A DNA stretch of 64,000 bases from Qipengyuania sp. HL-TH1 (GTDB lineage Bacteria > Pseudomonadota > Alphaproteobacteria > Sphingomonadales > Sphingomonadaceae). The stretch lies in the NCBI RefSeq assembly GCF_036365825.1, contig NZ_CP142675.1, positions 496,001-560,000 of the forward strand, given 5' to 3'. Under the pieces are notes generated by a model. The model made no database searches and was not told where the DNA came from. It saw nothing but the letters and a program-made list of their open reading frames with translations. Each line of letters starts with the position of its first letter. Position 1 is the first letter of the stretch. Made by a program: the position numbers and the translations under genes. Of this stretch, positions 9,444-20,287 are shown in pieces.

Positions 9444-10028
9444 TCAGCGTGAGCGATAGAGGCGCGCTTCGGCTGCACGGCGACGGACGAGGCCCTTGAG
9501 CACCCGTCCGCCGGCCCGGTTCCACCGCGCAAATTCCCCCGCCGCCGCCCCGTAATCGCCCGCCAAATGGCGGCGCAGCAGCGTCGACCGCGCAATCGCG
9601 CCGGTGTTGTAATGGAAGCTGACCAGGGCATCGAATTGGGCCTGCGTGGTCGGTGCATCGCCCAGCGCAATTGCGACATCCCGTGCATGCCGTGCGACGT
9701 CGCTCTCGAGCCGTGCATCGCATTGCTGCTGTGTCCATACGCTGCCCGGACCGATGCCGGGCCCGGTGGCGCCCCAGCCGATGGTCCATGGTTCGCCGCC
9801 AGTGCCCGGATCGGGATAGGCTTCGACCATTCCGTCGGGGCGCAGGCGCGCGCAGCCTTCGAATTGCCGGATAAGCGCGAGCCCCTGAGCGCCGATGCTG
9901 TGTGCCCCTCCGTTTGGCGCGCGTCCGGCGACGGTATCGATCGCCTTGTCCAGCGCCTCGACCTCGGCTTGCCGGAACCCGCGCCCCAAGAGCTTGCGGA
10001 TGGCATCGAATAGCGGTTTGCGGTTCAT
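9444..10028 (-). CDS. GH24 phage-type lysozyme (endolysin-like)
   Basis: A 194-residue glycoside hydrolase family 24 protein that would cleave the MurNAc-GlcNAc bond of peptidoglycan. The catalytic Glu is in LIRQFEGCARLRPDG. It is followed by AYPDPGTGGEPWTIGWGATG, carrying the conserved Asp/Thr active-site region, and by the QFDALVSFHYNTGA helix motif of T4-type lysozymes. No signal peptide is visible; an N-terminal ~35-residue helical extension precedes the domain. No holin, terminase or other phage gene is nearby, so this is either a domesticated lysin or a cell-wall remodelling enzyme. Confidence 0.85.
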   Translation of the reverse strand: MNRKPLFDAIRKLLGRGFRQAEVEALDKAIDTVAGRAPNGGAHSIGAQGLALIRQFEGCARLRPDGMVEAYPDPGTGGEPWTIGWGATGPGIGPGSVWTQQQCDARLESDVARHARDVAIALGDAPTTQAQFDALVSFHYNTGAIARSTLLRRHLAGDYGAAAGEFARWNRAGGRVLKGLVRRRAAEARLYRSR

Positions 10029-10107
10029 CTACGGCCTCCATGATGAATGAGGCCGACCGAGTAGGCACAAGCGGAGGGAGTAGGAAAATGCTTTCGCCCA
10101 ACAAGAA

Positions 10108-10133
10108 GGGCCGCCCGGTTTCCCGGACGGCCC
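10108..10133 (-). terminator. Rho-independent terminator of the autotransporter gene
   Basis: Arms GGGCCGCCCGG (10108-10118) and CCGGACGGCCC (10123-10133) form an 11-bp stem with one mismatch and a 4-base loop. On the minus strand it is followed by a T-rich stretch (ttcttgtt). It lies 31 bases beyond the autotransporter stop codon. Confidence 0.75.
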
Positions 10134-10163
10134 ATCTTGTCGGAACTGAAAGTCCGGCTTGGC

Positions 10164-13100
10164 TTAGAACTTGAAGCTCGCCATCGCGCGGTAGGTTTGC
10201 GCATCGGCATTGTCGCGTCCGATCGTGGTGTCAAAGCCGACGCCGAACTGTGCGCCCCCGCTGACATATTGCAGCGAGAAGCCTGCTTCGCCCCAGTCCT
10301 TGGCCTGGTCGGCCAGAAGGAATGGAACGGCCGGTCCGGTCCCGCTGGCGAACTGCGCCGTAAAGACCGAGGGTCCGTCCTCATACTCATGCACGAAGTC
10401 GATATTGGCATCGATCTGGATCGGGCCACCCGCGCTCTGGTAATCGAGCCCGATACGGCCCTGCAGGCTTTCCACGTCCTCGCGGTCGATCGTCAGGGCC
10501 AGCGAACCACCCGTTTCGCTCACCGGATCGAAGGAATGGTCGACGTAGCGAAGTTCGATACCCGGCGAGATCGTGCCCAGCGGGCCTTCGAAATCGTAGG
10601 CCAGGCCCAGCGCGGCGGCAAAGCCGCGGTTGCTGCTTTCGCTGGTCAGCGTCTGCGAACCACCGAGGAACGACACGGTCCGCTCAGTATCGATATCGAG
10701 ATCGATCAGGCTGACCTGGCCATCGACGACGAAGCCGTCGACGGTCTTGGCGCTGCCATAGAGCGACACCGCCAGCGCTTTCGCATCGGCCTGCTGGTTG
10801 AGCGCCACATCCGCCTCGAGGTCCGAGTAGAAGCCCGACAGGCCGATCATCGACCGTTCGCTCGGGAAGTACTCGATCCCGCCGCCGAAGAAGTAGCCAT
10901 CGACGTCGGTATCGCTCTGGGTGTAGCCGGGCATCGATGCCCCGCTGCCCCGGAGCAGGCCGCCGGCGATGTAGATCGCCATATCCTCGCGGATGGCGCC
11001 TTCCTGTACCCGCGTCGGCTCGTCACTCTGGTCGAGCCCGAGCGCACCCGCCGTGATCGGCTGGCTTCCGCGCGAGACCGACATCTGGGCGGTCTGGATC
11101 GGACTGCCGAGCGTGGCGATCGTCCCGCCCGAACTGGCGAGATCCGATTCGCGCAGGCGCGAAGCGTTGAACGACTGGAGGTTGTGGAAGGACTGCGTCG
11201 CCAATTGCTGGACCGCGGTTTCCGCTACTGGAGCCAGCCCGTCGAAGGTCGACTGGATCGTCGCCGCATCTGCGAAATCGAGCTGGTAAAGCTCGGCCAG
11301 CGCGGCGTTGCCACGGTTCTGGTCGAACAGCCGGGCATAGCTGCGCTGCACCGGATTCGCTGTGACCGCCGTACGATAGCTGGCCGCGAGGATTTCCATC
11401 AGCACGGCGTTGTCGGTGTAGGTGAACGACTGGCGAAGGATCGGCGAAATATCGTCGGGTACGAATTCCCCGCTCACGCCCCCTTCAGCAGTTACGATCG
11501 TATAGACTTGGCCAAGACCGTTAACTTGGCCGAGTATCCCTGCACCTACAGCCACGATGGGACCGGTCGGTTCTTCGTCTTCCTCCGCGTCAGGGTCAGC
11601 CGGGGCGCCAAACGCCGCCTCTCCTGTGACTGCGACGAGGTCGGAAGTGCCATTCGGTCCGATGTCGATCATCAGCGTCGACGCCGTCGTCATGATCAGC
11701 GATCCATCGATAGTCAGCGTATCGATGGTCCCAATCCTCCCAGGAGAGATTGCGCCCATGAATGCCGTCACGAAGGGCGCGGTAATCGTCCCGCCGCCCT
11801 GCAGCGCGCCGCCGAAGAGGGTGTAGTCGCCAACCGACGTAAGGCCGCCGTCGACGGTGATCGTGCCGCCGAACTGGGTGACGTCGATCAGCGAGGTCAG
11901 GCTGGCGTCTGCGGTAATGTTGAGCCCTGCAGTGCTCCGTACGGTGAGCCGGTCGATGGTGACGTCGCTGCTCAGCGTGGTGGTGCCCGCGTTGGCCAGC
12001 GTCACATCGAAATAGCGCGGGTCGACATTGACCGCAGCATCCGCGCTTACGACCGGATCGATGTTGTCGGGGACGAAATCGGTCGCCCCGGGCAGGCCGT
12101 TGTCGAGCGTGGGATCGGGCAGCGGATCGTCCGAGAATTCTGGGCTGCCGCCATCGCTGGCATGCGGGTTTTCCTCGGCGAATTCGGGAGCGCCGTTCTG
12201 TGCTTCATTGGCATTGATCAGCCCGTTGCGCGCCAGCGCGCCGCGGCCGCCCGCAGCTTCGGGCGAGGCCTGGGTTTCCCCGCCGCCCAGCGCATCCAGC
12301 ATGTCGCCATCGGCTTCACCGATCCCCGAATTGACCGTACCGTCGGCCGTGCGTGCCGGCGGGGTGGGATCGCCGGTGGACAGGTCTTCGCAGCCATCGC
12401 CCGGGTTGTCGCCTTCGGGATCGAAGCAGACTTCGCCGAATTGCGGCGCATCGCCGATGACGCCGTTGCCCGGCGTGGTCGGCAGGCCGTTCACCACATC
12501 GCCGTTCTCGTCGATAATACGGTAGACGGGATCGAGGGTGGTGACCCAGTGATCGGCATTTTCCCAATTGCCGTCACCTTCAACCGCCGAGACATAACGA
12601 TAGGGGTTGGTGGCGACGATATAATCCCAGAACAGGTAGAGCGGCTGGTAGAAGCTTTCGGTGCCGTAGCTCGAGAAGACCTGCGGGCCGAAGAAGCGCG
12701 AACCACCCGACAGCACCGCGATGACGAGGTCTTCGTCGCTCAGCGTGTTGTTCGCGGCATCGAGGACCAGCGGACCACCCGAGTCGCCGCCTGCGGTCGT
12801 GCCTTCGCGTTCGCGCGGCTCGTCCTTGTAGAGGTTGAAGTCGAACGGGTTGGTCTTGTTGGGATCGTCGAAGTCGAGCCGGTAGAGGACCTGCGGCAGA
12901 TCGCCGAAGGCCGCGCCGAACAGGAATGTGTTGCGGTCGTCGAACGAAGTCAGCGAGCCGAGCATGTTTTCGGCCGATTTGCGGCGCCAGTCGATGCCGA
13001 GATTGTCGCCCGCGGTTCCCGAGCCGGTGCGGCCGTAGCCGGTGATGTTGACGTGATAGCCAGTGCCATCGGTGTCGTCGATTTCCTCGGGCGTCGGCAA

Positions 13101-13616
13101 GGGCGAGAACAGCAGCGACCAGGTCGGCAGGTCGGCTGCTGGCGTGTCGAGGCTGGCGAGGGCGATATCACCTTCTAGGAAGCCTTGGCCGTCGGGACGC
13201 GCGACCGACCGCGGATCGTAATAGATGCGGTTGACGTCGAAGACCGCGAGGTCGGGATTGCTCGTGAAGGCGTTGCCGATCCAGTTCTGGAAGCCCGGCA
13301 GCGCATTGACGTTGAACGACCACGCCGCACGGAGCGCATCGTCGCGAAAATCGGTTTCGGCCACATCGTTAACGCAGTGCGCGGCGAACAGCACCGTCCG
13401 CGGATTGATCAGCGTACCCGAGCAGACGAAGCCGTCGTTGCGGAAGAACATGCCGACGCCGCTGAAGTCTTCGTCCTTATCGACGATGTCGTCGGGCGTA
13501 TAATTGTCATTGGGGACGATGGCGTGAGCCGGCGTGCTCAACGCGACTGTCGACAAGGCGATGGTTGCGGCGCCAGCCAAAAGGCGGCTTCCGGTGCGAT
13601 TGAACGTGGATTTCAT
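10164..13616 (-). CDS. Trypsin-like serine protease autotransporter
   Basis: A 1150-residue type Va autotransporter. Residues 1-32 are a Sec signal (ending STPAHA). The passenger begins with an S1 (chymotrypsin-like) protease: His80 in FAAHC, Asp150 in GDIALASLD and Ser279 in GGDSGGP form a complete triad. About residues 390-560 are acidic and low-complexity, with Gly/Pro/Asp, followed by a beta-helix-like stalk (SADAAVNVD onward). The last ~270 residues form the barrel domain, ending in MASFKF, the terminal Phe signature recognised by the BAM complex. It is likely displayed on or released from the cell surface; the substrate is unknown. TamAB encoded nearby may assist its assembly. Confidence 0.9.
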   Translation of the reverse strand: MKSTFNRTGSRLLAGAATIALSTVALSTPAHAIVPNDNYTPDDIVDKDEDFSGVGMFFRNDGFVCSGTLINPRTVLFAAHCVNDVAETDFRDDALRAAWSFNVNALPGFQNWIGNAFTSNPDLAVFDVNRIYYDPRSVARPDGQGFLEGDIALASLDTPAADLPTWSLLFSPLPTPEEIDDTDGTGYHVNITGYGRTGSGTAGDNLGIDWRRKSAENMLGSLTSFDDRNTFLFGAAFGDLPQVLYRLDFDDPNKTNPFDFNLYKDEPREREGTTAGGDSGGPLVLDAANNTLSDEDLVIAVLSGGSRFFGPQVFSSYGTESFYQPLYLFWDYIVATNPYRYVSAVEGDGNWENADHWVTTLDPVYRIIDENGDVVNGLPTTPGNGVIGDAPQFGEVCFDPEGDNPGDGCEDLSTGDPTPPARTADGTVNSGIGEADGDMLDALGGGETQASPEAAGGRGALARNGLINANEAQNGAPEFAEENPHASDGGSPEFSDDPLPDPTLDNGLPGATDFVPDNIDPVVSADAAVNVDPRYFDVTLANAGTTTLSSDVTIDRLTVRSTAGLNITADASLTSLIDVTQFGGTITVDGGLTSVGDYTLFGGALQGGGTITAPFVTAFMGAISPGRIGTIDTLTIDGSLIMTTASTLMIDIGPNGTSDLVAVTGEAAFGAPADPDAEEDEEPTGPIVAVGAGILGQVNGLGQVYTIVTAEGGVSGEFVPDDISPILRQSFTYTDNAVLMEILAASYRTAVTANPVQRSYARLFDQNRGNAALAELYQLDFADAATIQSTFDGLAPVAETAVQQLATQSFHNLQSFNASRLRESDLASSGGTIATLGSPIQTAQMSVSRGSQPITAGALGLDQSDEPTRVQEGAIREDMAIYIAGGLLRGSGASMPGYTQSDTDVDGYFFGGGIEYFPSERSMIGLSGFYSDLEADVALNQQADAKALAVSLYGSAKTVDGFVVDGQVSLIDLDIDTERTVSFLGGSQTLTSESSNRGFAAALGLAYDFEGPLGTISPGIELRYVDHSFDPVSETGGSLALTIDREDVESLQGRIGLDYQSAGGPIQIDANIDFVHEYEDGPSVFTAQFASGTGPAVPFLLADQAKDWGEAGFSLQYVSGGAQFGVGFDTTIGRDNADAQTYRAMASFKF

Positions 13617-13785
13617 TCCGAGTGTCCCTCCAGGAAATATTCGTTAAGGCGCGCCCAAGCCGCGCAATGCGAATGTTCTAGAACCGGGGGGGACGAAAAG
13701 GGAAGGGCTTTGCGCTCCCCTCCCGTCATGTTTTATGGTTTATTGTTGCTTAAGGGACGCACTTTTTGATTTAGTTCAAAGACAA

Positions 13786-13811
13786 GGGCGGCCGGATCGC
13801 TCCGGCCGCCC
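13786..13811 (-). terminator. Rho-independent terminator of glnA
   Basis: Perfect 11-bp stem GGGCGGCCGGA/TCCGGCCGCCC with a TCGC loop. On the minus strand it is followed by ttgtctttg. It lies 36 bases downstream of the glnA stop. Confidence 0.8.
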
Positions 13812-13847
13812 AGTCAAAATCATTCTGCCGTTACCGGCGGAATCGGA

Positions 13848-15257
13848 TCACGAGCTATAGTACATGTCGAATTCGGCCGCGCAGGGCGTGGTTTCGACAC
13901 GCAGGACTTCTTCCCATTTCAACTCGCAATAGGCTTCGATCTGGTCCTTGGTGAAGACGTCGCCCTTGAGCAGGAACTCGTGGTCGGCCATCAACGCCTC
14001 GAGCGCTTCGCGCAGGCTGCCGCAGACGGTCGGCACGTCGGCCAGTTCGGCGGGCGGCAGATCGTAGAGGTTCTTGTCCATCGCTTCGCCCGGATGGATC
14101 TTGTTGGTGATCCCGTCGAGCCCGGCCATCAGCAGCGCGGCATAGGCGAGATAGGGATTGGCCATCGCATCGGGGAAGCGGAACTCGACGCGCTTGGCCT
14201 TGTCGCCCGCACCATAGGGGATGCGGCACGAGGCCGAGCGGTTACGCGCCGAATAGGCGAGCAGCACGGGCGCCTCGAAGCCCGGTACGAGACGCTTGTA
14301 GCTGTTGGTGGTCGGGTTGGTGAAGGCGTTGAGTGCCTTGGCGTGCTTGATGACGCCGCCGATGTAATAGAGGCAGTTCTCGCTCAGCCCGCCATACTGG
14401 TTGCCGGCGAAGGTCGGCTTGCCTTCTTCCCAGATCGACATATGCGTGTGCATGCCCGAGCCATTGTCGTCCTTGATCGGCTTGGGCATGAAGGTCGCGG
14501 TCTTGCCGTAGATATGCGCGACCTGGTGCACGACATATTTGTAGATCTGCATGTTGTCGGCGGTTTCGACCAGCGTGCCGAAGGTCAGGCCGAGCTCGTG
14601 CTGCGCGGCGGCCACTTCGTGGTGGTGCTTATCGCAGGGCAGGCCCATTTCGATCATGGTCGAGACCATTTCGCCGCGAATGTCGACCGCGCTGTCGACC
14701 GGGGCGACGGGGAAATAACCACCCTTGGCGCGCGGCCGGTGGGCGAGGTTGCCGCTTTCATATTCGCGGCCGCTGTTGGTCGGCAGCTCGACATCGTCGA
14801 GAGTAAAGCCCGATCCGGCATAGCCGTCTTCGAAACGGACATCGTCGAACATGAAGAATTCGGCTTCGGGGCCGACATAGATCGTGTCGCCGACGCCGGT
14901 CGATTTGAGATAGGCTTCGGCGCGCTTGGCGGTGGAGCGCGGGTCGCGCGCATACCATTCGCCGGTCGACGGCTCGACGATATCGCAGAAGACGATCAGC
15001 ATCGGTTCGGCGCTGAAGGGATCGACATAGACCCGCTCGAGGTCGGGCTTGAGGATCATGTCGCTTTCATTGATGACCTTCCAGCCGGCGATCGACGAAC
15101 CGTCGAACATCAGCCCGTCTTCCAGTTCGTCTTCGCCGAGCACGCCCGCGACCATGGTCAGGTGCTGCCACTTGCCCTTGGGGTCGGTGAACCGCAGGTC
15201 GACCCACTCGATGCCTTCGTCCTTGATCTGTTTCAGGACGTCGCTTGCACTTGCCAT
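13848..15257 (-). CDS. glnA: Type I glutamine synthetase
   Basis: A 469-residue GSI enzyme that makes glutamine from glutamate, ammonia and ATP. Visible signatures are the N-terminal [16 protein letters not shown], the beta-grasp motif [12 protein letters not shown], the catalytic [10 protein letters not shown], the ATP-binding [18 protein letters not shown], and the C-terminal NLYDLPPAE loop containing the Tyr that adenylyltransferase modifies in GSI-beta enzymes. The length matches the dodecameric bacterial enzyme. It is 54 bases downstream of glnB in the same orientation, forming the standard alphaproteobacterial glnBA operon, and is followed by a strong terminator. Confidence 0.97.
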   Translation of the reverse strand: MASASDVLKQIKDEGIEWVDLRFTDPKGKWQHLTMVAGVLGEDELEDGLMFDGSSIAGWKVINESDMILKPDLERVYVDPFSAEPMLIVFCDIVEPSTGEWYARDPRSTAKRAEAYLKSTGVGDTIYVGPEAEFFMFDDVRFEDGYAGSGFTLDDVELPTNSGREYESGNLAHRPRAKGGYFPVAPVDSAVDIRGEMVSTMIEMGLPCDKHHHEVAAAQHELGLTFGTLVETADNMQIYKYVVHQVAHIYGKTATFMPKPIKDDNGSGMHTHMSIWEEGKPTFAGNQYGGLSENCLYYIGGVIKHAKALNAFTNPTTNSYKRLVPGFEAPVLLAYSARNRSASCRIPYGAGDKAKRVEFRFPDAMANPYLAYAALLMAGLDGITNKIHPGEAMDKNLYDLPPAELADVPTVCGSLREALEALMADHEFLLKGDVFTKDQIEAYCELKWEEVLRVETTPCAAEFDMYYSS

Positions 15258-15311
15258 TGGTATTGCCTCCGTTTGAACTGGAACTGCTGGAGCGGGTTGA
15301 TCCCGCGATTA

Positions 15312-16755
<1,444 letters not shown>

Positions 16756-16759
<4 letters not shown>

Positions 16760-17103
16760 TGGCCGGGCGCGAGCATGCCAAGCCGGACATAGCCGCTCGG
16801 CCCCTCGGGACCGCAGGTGATCCATGCCCAATCGCCCGCGCAGTCGAGCAGCTCGATCTCCTGACCCGCAGCGAGTGTCGCGCCCTCGTCGGCATCGTCG
16901 CGCATGGTCAGCTTGAGCGTCGCGGGCGCGCTGCCGATGGTCCGCACATGCGGGATCACATAGTGCGCGGCGAGATACCGATCCGCCAATGCGACATGCG
17001 CCAGATCGCCGCGCAGCGGCAGCGTTCCGGGGGCGGGCTTGTCGACCGGGCCCTTCAGTCCGACGATACCTTCGGGGAGGGAGTAACGGGCAGGGGCAGT
17101 CAC
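16756..17103 (-). CDS. SH3-domain protein resembling the N-terminal part of NlpC/P60 peptidases
   Basis: A 115-residue protein starting at GTG 17103. Its layout (LRGDLAHVALADRYLAAHYV, then a bacterial SH3 fold with LTMRDDADEGATLAAGQEIELLDCAGDWAWIT and GYVRLGML) matches the first part of alphaproteobacterial C40 dipeptidyl-peptidases, which commonly sit beside an M17 aminopeptidase as here. The Cys-His catalytic NlpC/P60 domain is absent, as the frame ends straight after the first SH3 domain. It may bind peptidoglycan peptides or be a reduced relic. It lies 74 bases after the aminopeptidase and overlaps argC. Confidence 0.72.
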
Positions 17104-17177
17104 GCTGTGTGCAAAATCCGGTTGTGAACGTTGCGGGCGCTTAACCCCGCGCGCGCTTTCCCGCAAGACGGCGGGCC

Positions 17178-18566
17178 TCAGGCTCCACCGAAACGGCCCT
17201 TCAGCATGTGCCATGCAGCACGCAGGCCATAGGCATCGCCGCCCTTGGGACGGCCCGGCTTGGCCTGCGGGCGCCAGGCGAAGGTATCGAAATGCGCCCA
17301 GTCGATCCCGTCGCCGACGAACTTGTCGAGAAACAGGCCCGCGACACTCGCCCCGGCAAAGGCATTGCCATGCGCGTTGTTGGTATCGGCGATGTCCGAA
17401 TTGAGCCATTCGCGATAGGCATCGGGCAGCGGCAGGCGCCACGGCTCGTCGTCATGCGCGCGGCCGGCGTCGATCAGCGCCGCGGCGGTCGCATCCTCGC
17501 GGGCCATCAGCGCGGGGTAATCGGGGCCAAGCGCGACGCGGGCGGCGCCGGTCAGTGTGGCGAAGTCGAGGATCAGCGCGGGCCCTTCCTCGCTGGCGCG
17601 CTGAAGCGCATCGCCAAGCACCAGCCGGCCCTCGGCATCGGTATTGCCGATTTCCACGCTCAGGCCCTTGCGCGAGCGCAGTACGTCGCCGGGGCGGAAG
17701 CTGTTGCTGCTGATCGCGTTCTCGACCGCAGGGACCAGCAGGTGCAGCCGTACCGGCAGGCCCGCGCGCATGACCAGTCCCGCCAGCGCAATCGCATGCG
17801 CCGCGCCGCCCATGTCCTTCTTCATCAGCAGCATTCCGGTCGAGCTTTTCACATCGAGCCCGCCGCTGTCGAAGCAGACGCCCTTGCCGACGATGGCAAG
17901 GACCGGGTCGCCTTCCTTGCCCCAGGTCAGATGCAGCAGCCGCGGGGCATGATGGCGCGCGGCGGCGCGGCCGACCGCGTGGATCATCGGATATTCCTGC
18001 TCCAGCGTATCGCCCATGGTCACCTTGAGCGTGGCCGAATGCTGCTTGGCGAGCGTCTCGCACTGCTCTTCCAGCGCGGCGGGGCCCATATCCTCGGCAG
18101 GCGTATTGACGAGATCGCGGACGAGGCACACGGCCTGCGCCTCGGCGATTGCGCCGTCGATCGCGCCGACATCCTGTGTCAGCAGCACCCGCGGGCCGAC
18201 CGGGCGTTCGGGCCGCTTATAGCGGTCGAAGACATATTGCGCGGTCTGCCAGCCGTGCACCGCGGGGCCGGGCACACCCTTCGCGCGGCGATAGGTGCCC
18301 GCAGGCAGGCTCTCTGCCAGCTTCGCCATGCACCAGCTCGAGAGGTTTTCGGGATCGGCCACGCCGCCCACAGCGAACCAGCTATCACCGTCGGGCACGA
18401 TCGCGGTCTGGTAGCCGCCGCCGTCGAATTTCTGCGCCTCGAGCGCGGCCCGCTGGCTGGTCGAAAGCTGCTTGAGCCAGTCGCCCAGGCCGTCGCGGTT
18501 GACGAGGTGAATGGAAATCGCATCCTGCCCGCGGTCGGGCTGGATCAGTGGCTGTTTGTCGGCCAT
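17178..18566 (-). CDS. Leucyl aminopeptidase family protein (M17)
   Basis: A 462-residue cytoplasmic metalloaminopeptidase that removes N-terminal residues from peptides. The M17 catalytic core is clear: GKGVCFDSGGLDVKSSTGM with the first metal and catalytic residues, MKKDMGGAA, and the family signature NTDAEGRLVLGDAL, followed by DFATLTGAARVALG. The start at ATG 18566 gives MADKQPLIQPDRG and has GAGG ~11 bases upstream. The N-terminal ~170 residues are the divergent regulatory domain. It heads the aminopeptidase-SH3-argC run. Confidence 0.92.
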   Translation of the reverse strand: MADKQPLIQPDRGQDAISIHLVNRDGLGDWLKQLSTSQRAALEAQKFDGGGYQTAIVPDGDSWFAVGGVADPENLSSWCMAKLAESLPAGTYRRAKGVPGPAVHGWQTAQYVFDRYKRPERPVGPRVLLTQDVGAIDGAIAEAQAVCLVRDLVNTPAEDMGPAALEEQCETLAKQHSATLKVTMGDTLEQEYPMIHAVGRAAARHHAPRLLHLTWGKEGDPVLAIVGKGVCFDSGGLDVKSSTGMLLMKKDMGGAAHAIALAGLVMRAGLPVRLHLLVPAVENAISSNSFRPGDVLRSRKGLSVEIGNTDAEGRLVLGDALQRASEEGPALILDFATLTGAARVALGPDYPALMAREDATAAALIDAGRAHDDEPWRLPLPDAYREWLNSDIADTNNAHGNAFAGASVAGLFLDKFVGDGIDWAHFDTFAWRPQAKPGRPKGGDAYGLRAAWHMLKGRFGGA

Positions 18567-18612
18567 ATCGGAGGTGCCTCTAATGAATTCGTCTTTCGCA
18601 AAGGAAACCGCG

Positions 18613-19419
18613 ATGCGTGCGCCCCTGTTCCTGATTTCCCTCGCGCTGTCGAGTGCGGCCTGTTCCGACAGCGCCGAGTATGCCGACAAGGCGGGGGTCA
18701 GCGACCGTGCGACCGCAAGTGCCTCGGCCACCGCCGCGCCGGCGGCAGAAGCCTACGCGGTCGAGCAGGAAACCGAGCGTTACCAGTTCGCCTATTCCTG
18801 GCCCGCTCAAGTCGCCGCCGAACCGGCGCTGGCGGCGTTCCTCGGGCAGAAGGCCGACGCGATGCGCGCCGAACTCGAGCAGGAAGCCGACGAAGACTGG
18901 AACTCGTCGCAGGGGAGCGAGTGGACGCCGCGCCAGCACAGCGCCAGCGAGGAGTGGCAAGTGGTGGCGGATCTGCCCGGTTACCTGAGCTTGTCGGGGC
19001 ATCTGGCGACCTATTCGGGCGGGGCGCATGGCATGTATGGCATGCAATCGCTGGTCTGGGACCGCGAGGCGGGCGCGGCGATGAAGGGAATCGACCTGTT
19101 CAACTCGCCCGTCGCGCTCGAACAGGCGCTGGGCAATAGGCTGTGCGACACGCTCAACGCCGCGCGCGAAGAACGGCGCGGCATGGAGATCGAGGAAGGC
19201 AGCGACGACATGTTCGACAAATGCCCCGGGCTCGACGAGGCCAGCGTGCTGGTCGGGTCGTCCAACGGCAAGACCTTCGACCGGATCACGGTGTATTTCG
19301 GCCCCTATGTCGCGGGCGCCTATGCCGAGGGCGATTACGAGCTCGATTTCCCCGTCACCGCCTCGGTCGTCGATGCAGTGAAGCCCGCGCATGCCAGGGC
19401 TTTCAGCGTGAGCCGCTAG
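18613..19419 (+). CDS. DUF3298/RsiV-like lipoprotein
   Basis: A 268-residue predicted lipoprotein. The ATG at 18613 has AAGGAAA upstream at good spacing and gives a short signal ending in ALSSAAC, an acceptable lipobox. The body contains the DUF4163/DUF3298 pattern (YLSLSGHLATYSGGAHGMYG with the GGAHG core, then FDRITVYFGPYVAGAYAEGDYELDFP), seen in RsiV anti-sigma factors and PdaC deacetylases, where it binds lysozyme or sugars. No deacetylase catalytic domain is present. It is divergent from the aminopeptidase and upstream of map. Confidence 0.8.
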   Translation: MRAPLFLISLALSSAACSDSAEYADKAGVSDRATASASATAAPAAEAYAVEQETERYQFAYSWPAQVAAEPALAAFLGQKADAMRAELEQEADEDWNSSQGSEWTPRQHSASEEWQVVADLPGYLSLSGHLATYSGGAHGMYGMQSLVWDREAGAAMKGIDLFNSPVALEQALGNRLCDTLNAAREERRGMEIEEGSDDMFDKCPGLDEASVLVGSSNGKTFDRITVYFGPYVAGAYAEGDYELDFPVTASVVDAVKPAHARAFSVSR

Positions 19420-19459
19420 GCATCTCGCAATTGCCGCGCAAAGCGCCTATGTGGGCGGC

Positions 19460-20287
19460 ATGACTGAATATCAGGTAATCGAGGCGGACGAGACCGTCTA
19501 TCGCGACGGCACGATCAAGCTGCATGGCCCCGAAGGTTTCGAGGGCATGCGCAAGGCGGGGCGGCTGGCTGCCGAAATTCTCGACGAGCTGACCACTTTC
19601 GTGCAGCCGGGCGTAACCACCGGCGCGATCGACGATTATGTCCGCACCATGATGCTCGATGCCGGATCGGTGCCCGCGACGATGGGCTACCGCGGCTATG
19701 AACACAGCTGCTGCACTTCGATCAACCATGTGATCTGCCACGGCATTCCGTCCGACAAGGCGCTGAAGGACGGCGACATCGTCAATATCGACGTGACCCC
19801 GCTGCTCGACGGCTGGCATGGCGATACCAGCCGCATGTTCTTCGCTGGCGAACCCTCGATCAAGGCCAAGCGGCTGGTCGAGGTGACTTATGAATGCCTG
19901 ATGCTGGGGATCGATGCGGCGAGCAAGCCGGGCGCGCGGCTGGGCGATATCGGCGCCGCGATCGAAGCGCATGCGCGCCAGTTCCGCTATGGCGTGGTGC
20001 AGGAGTTTTGCGGCCACGGTCTCGGCCGGCTGTTCCACGATGCGCCGGAGGTGATCCATGCGGCGCGCGCCGGGACGGGGCCGGAAATGAAGCCGGGCAT
20101 GTTCTTCACCATCGAACCGATGATCAATGCCGGGCGCGCGCATGCCAAGGTGCTGGGCGACGGCTGGACCGCGGTGACGCGCGACAAGTCGCTATCGGCG
20201 CAGTTCGAACATTCGATCGGCATTACCGATGACGGCGTCGAGATTTTCACCGAAAGCCCCAAGGGGCTGCACAAGCCGCCTTACTAG
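19460..20287 (+). CDS. map: Type I methionine aminopeptidase
   Basis: Removes the initiator methionine from nascent proteins. The 275-residue pita-bread enzyme has all five metal ligands: Asp111, Asp122, His186, Glu219 and Glu250. Signatures include INHVICHGIPSD, NIDVTPLLDGWHGDTSRMF and CGHGLGRLFHDAPEV. I chose the ATG at 19460 (MTEYQVIEAD) over a GTG nine bases upstream. Its end overlaps the convergent ccmB by four bases. Confidence 0.96.
   Translation: MTEYQVIEADETVYRDGTIKLHGPEGFEGMRKAGRLAAEILDELTTFVQPGVTTGAIDDYVRTMMLDAGSVPATMGYRGYEHSCCTSINHVICHGIPSDKALKDGDIVNIDVTPLLDGWHGDTSRMFFAGEPSIKAKRLVEVTYECLMLGIDAASKPGARLGDIGAAIEAHARQFRYGVVQEFCGHGLGRLFHDAPEVIHAARAGTGPEMKPGMFFTIEPMINAGRAHAKVLGDGWTAVTRDKSLSAQFEHSIGITDDGVEIFTESPKGLHKPPY

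Noticed and set aside
10137..13178. Long plus-strand open frame opposite the autotransporter
   Set aside because: A shadow of GC-rich codon use; no motif, while the minus strand has a full catalytic triad and barrel.
9444..13616. Prophage remnant suggested by lysozyme plus large surface protein
   Set aside because: No integrase, terminase, capsid or tail genes, and no att-like repeats seen; the surface protein is a type Va autotransporter.
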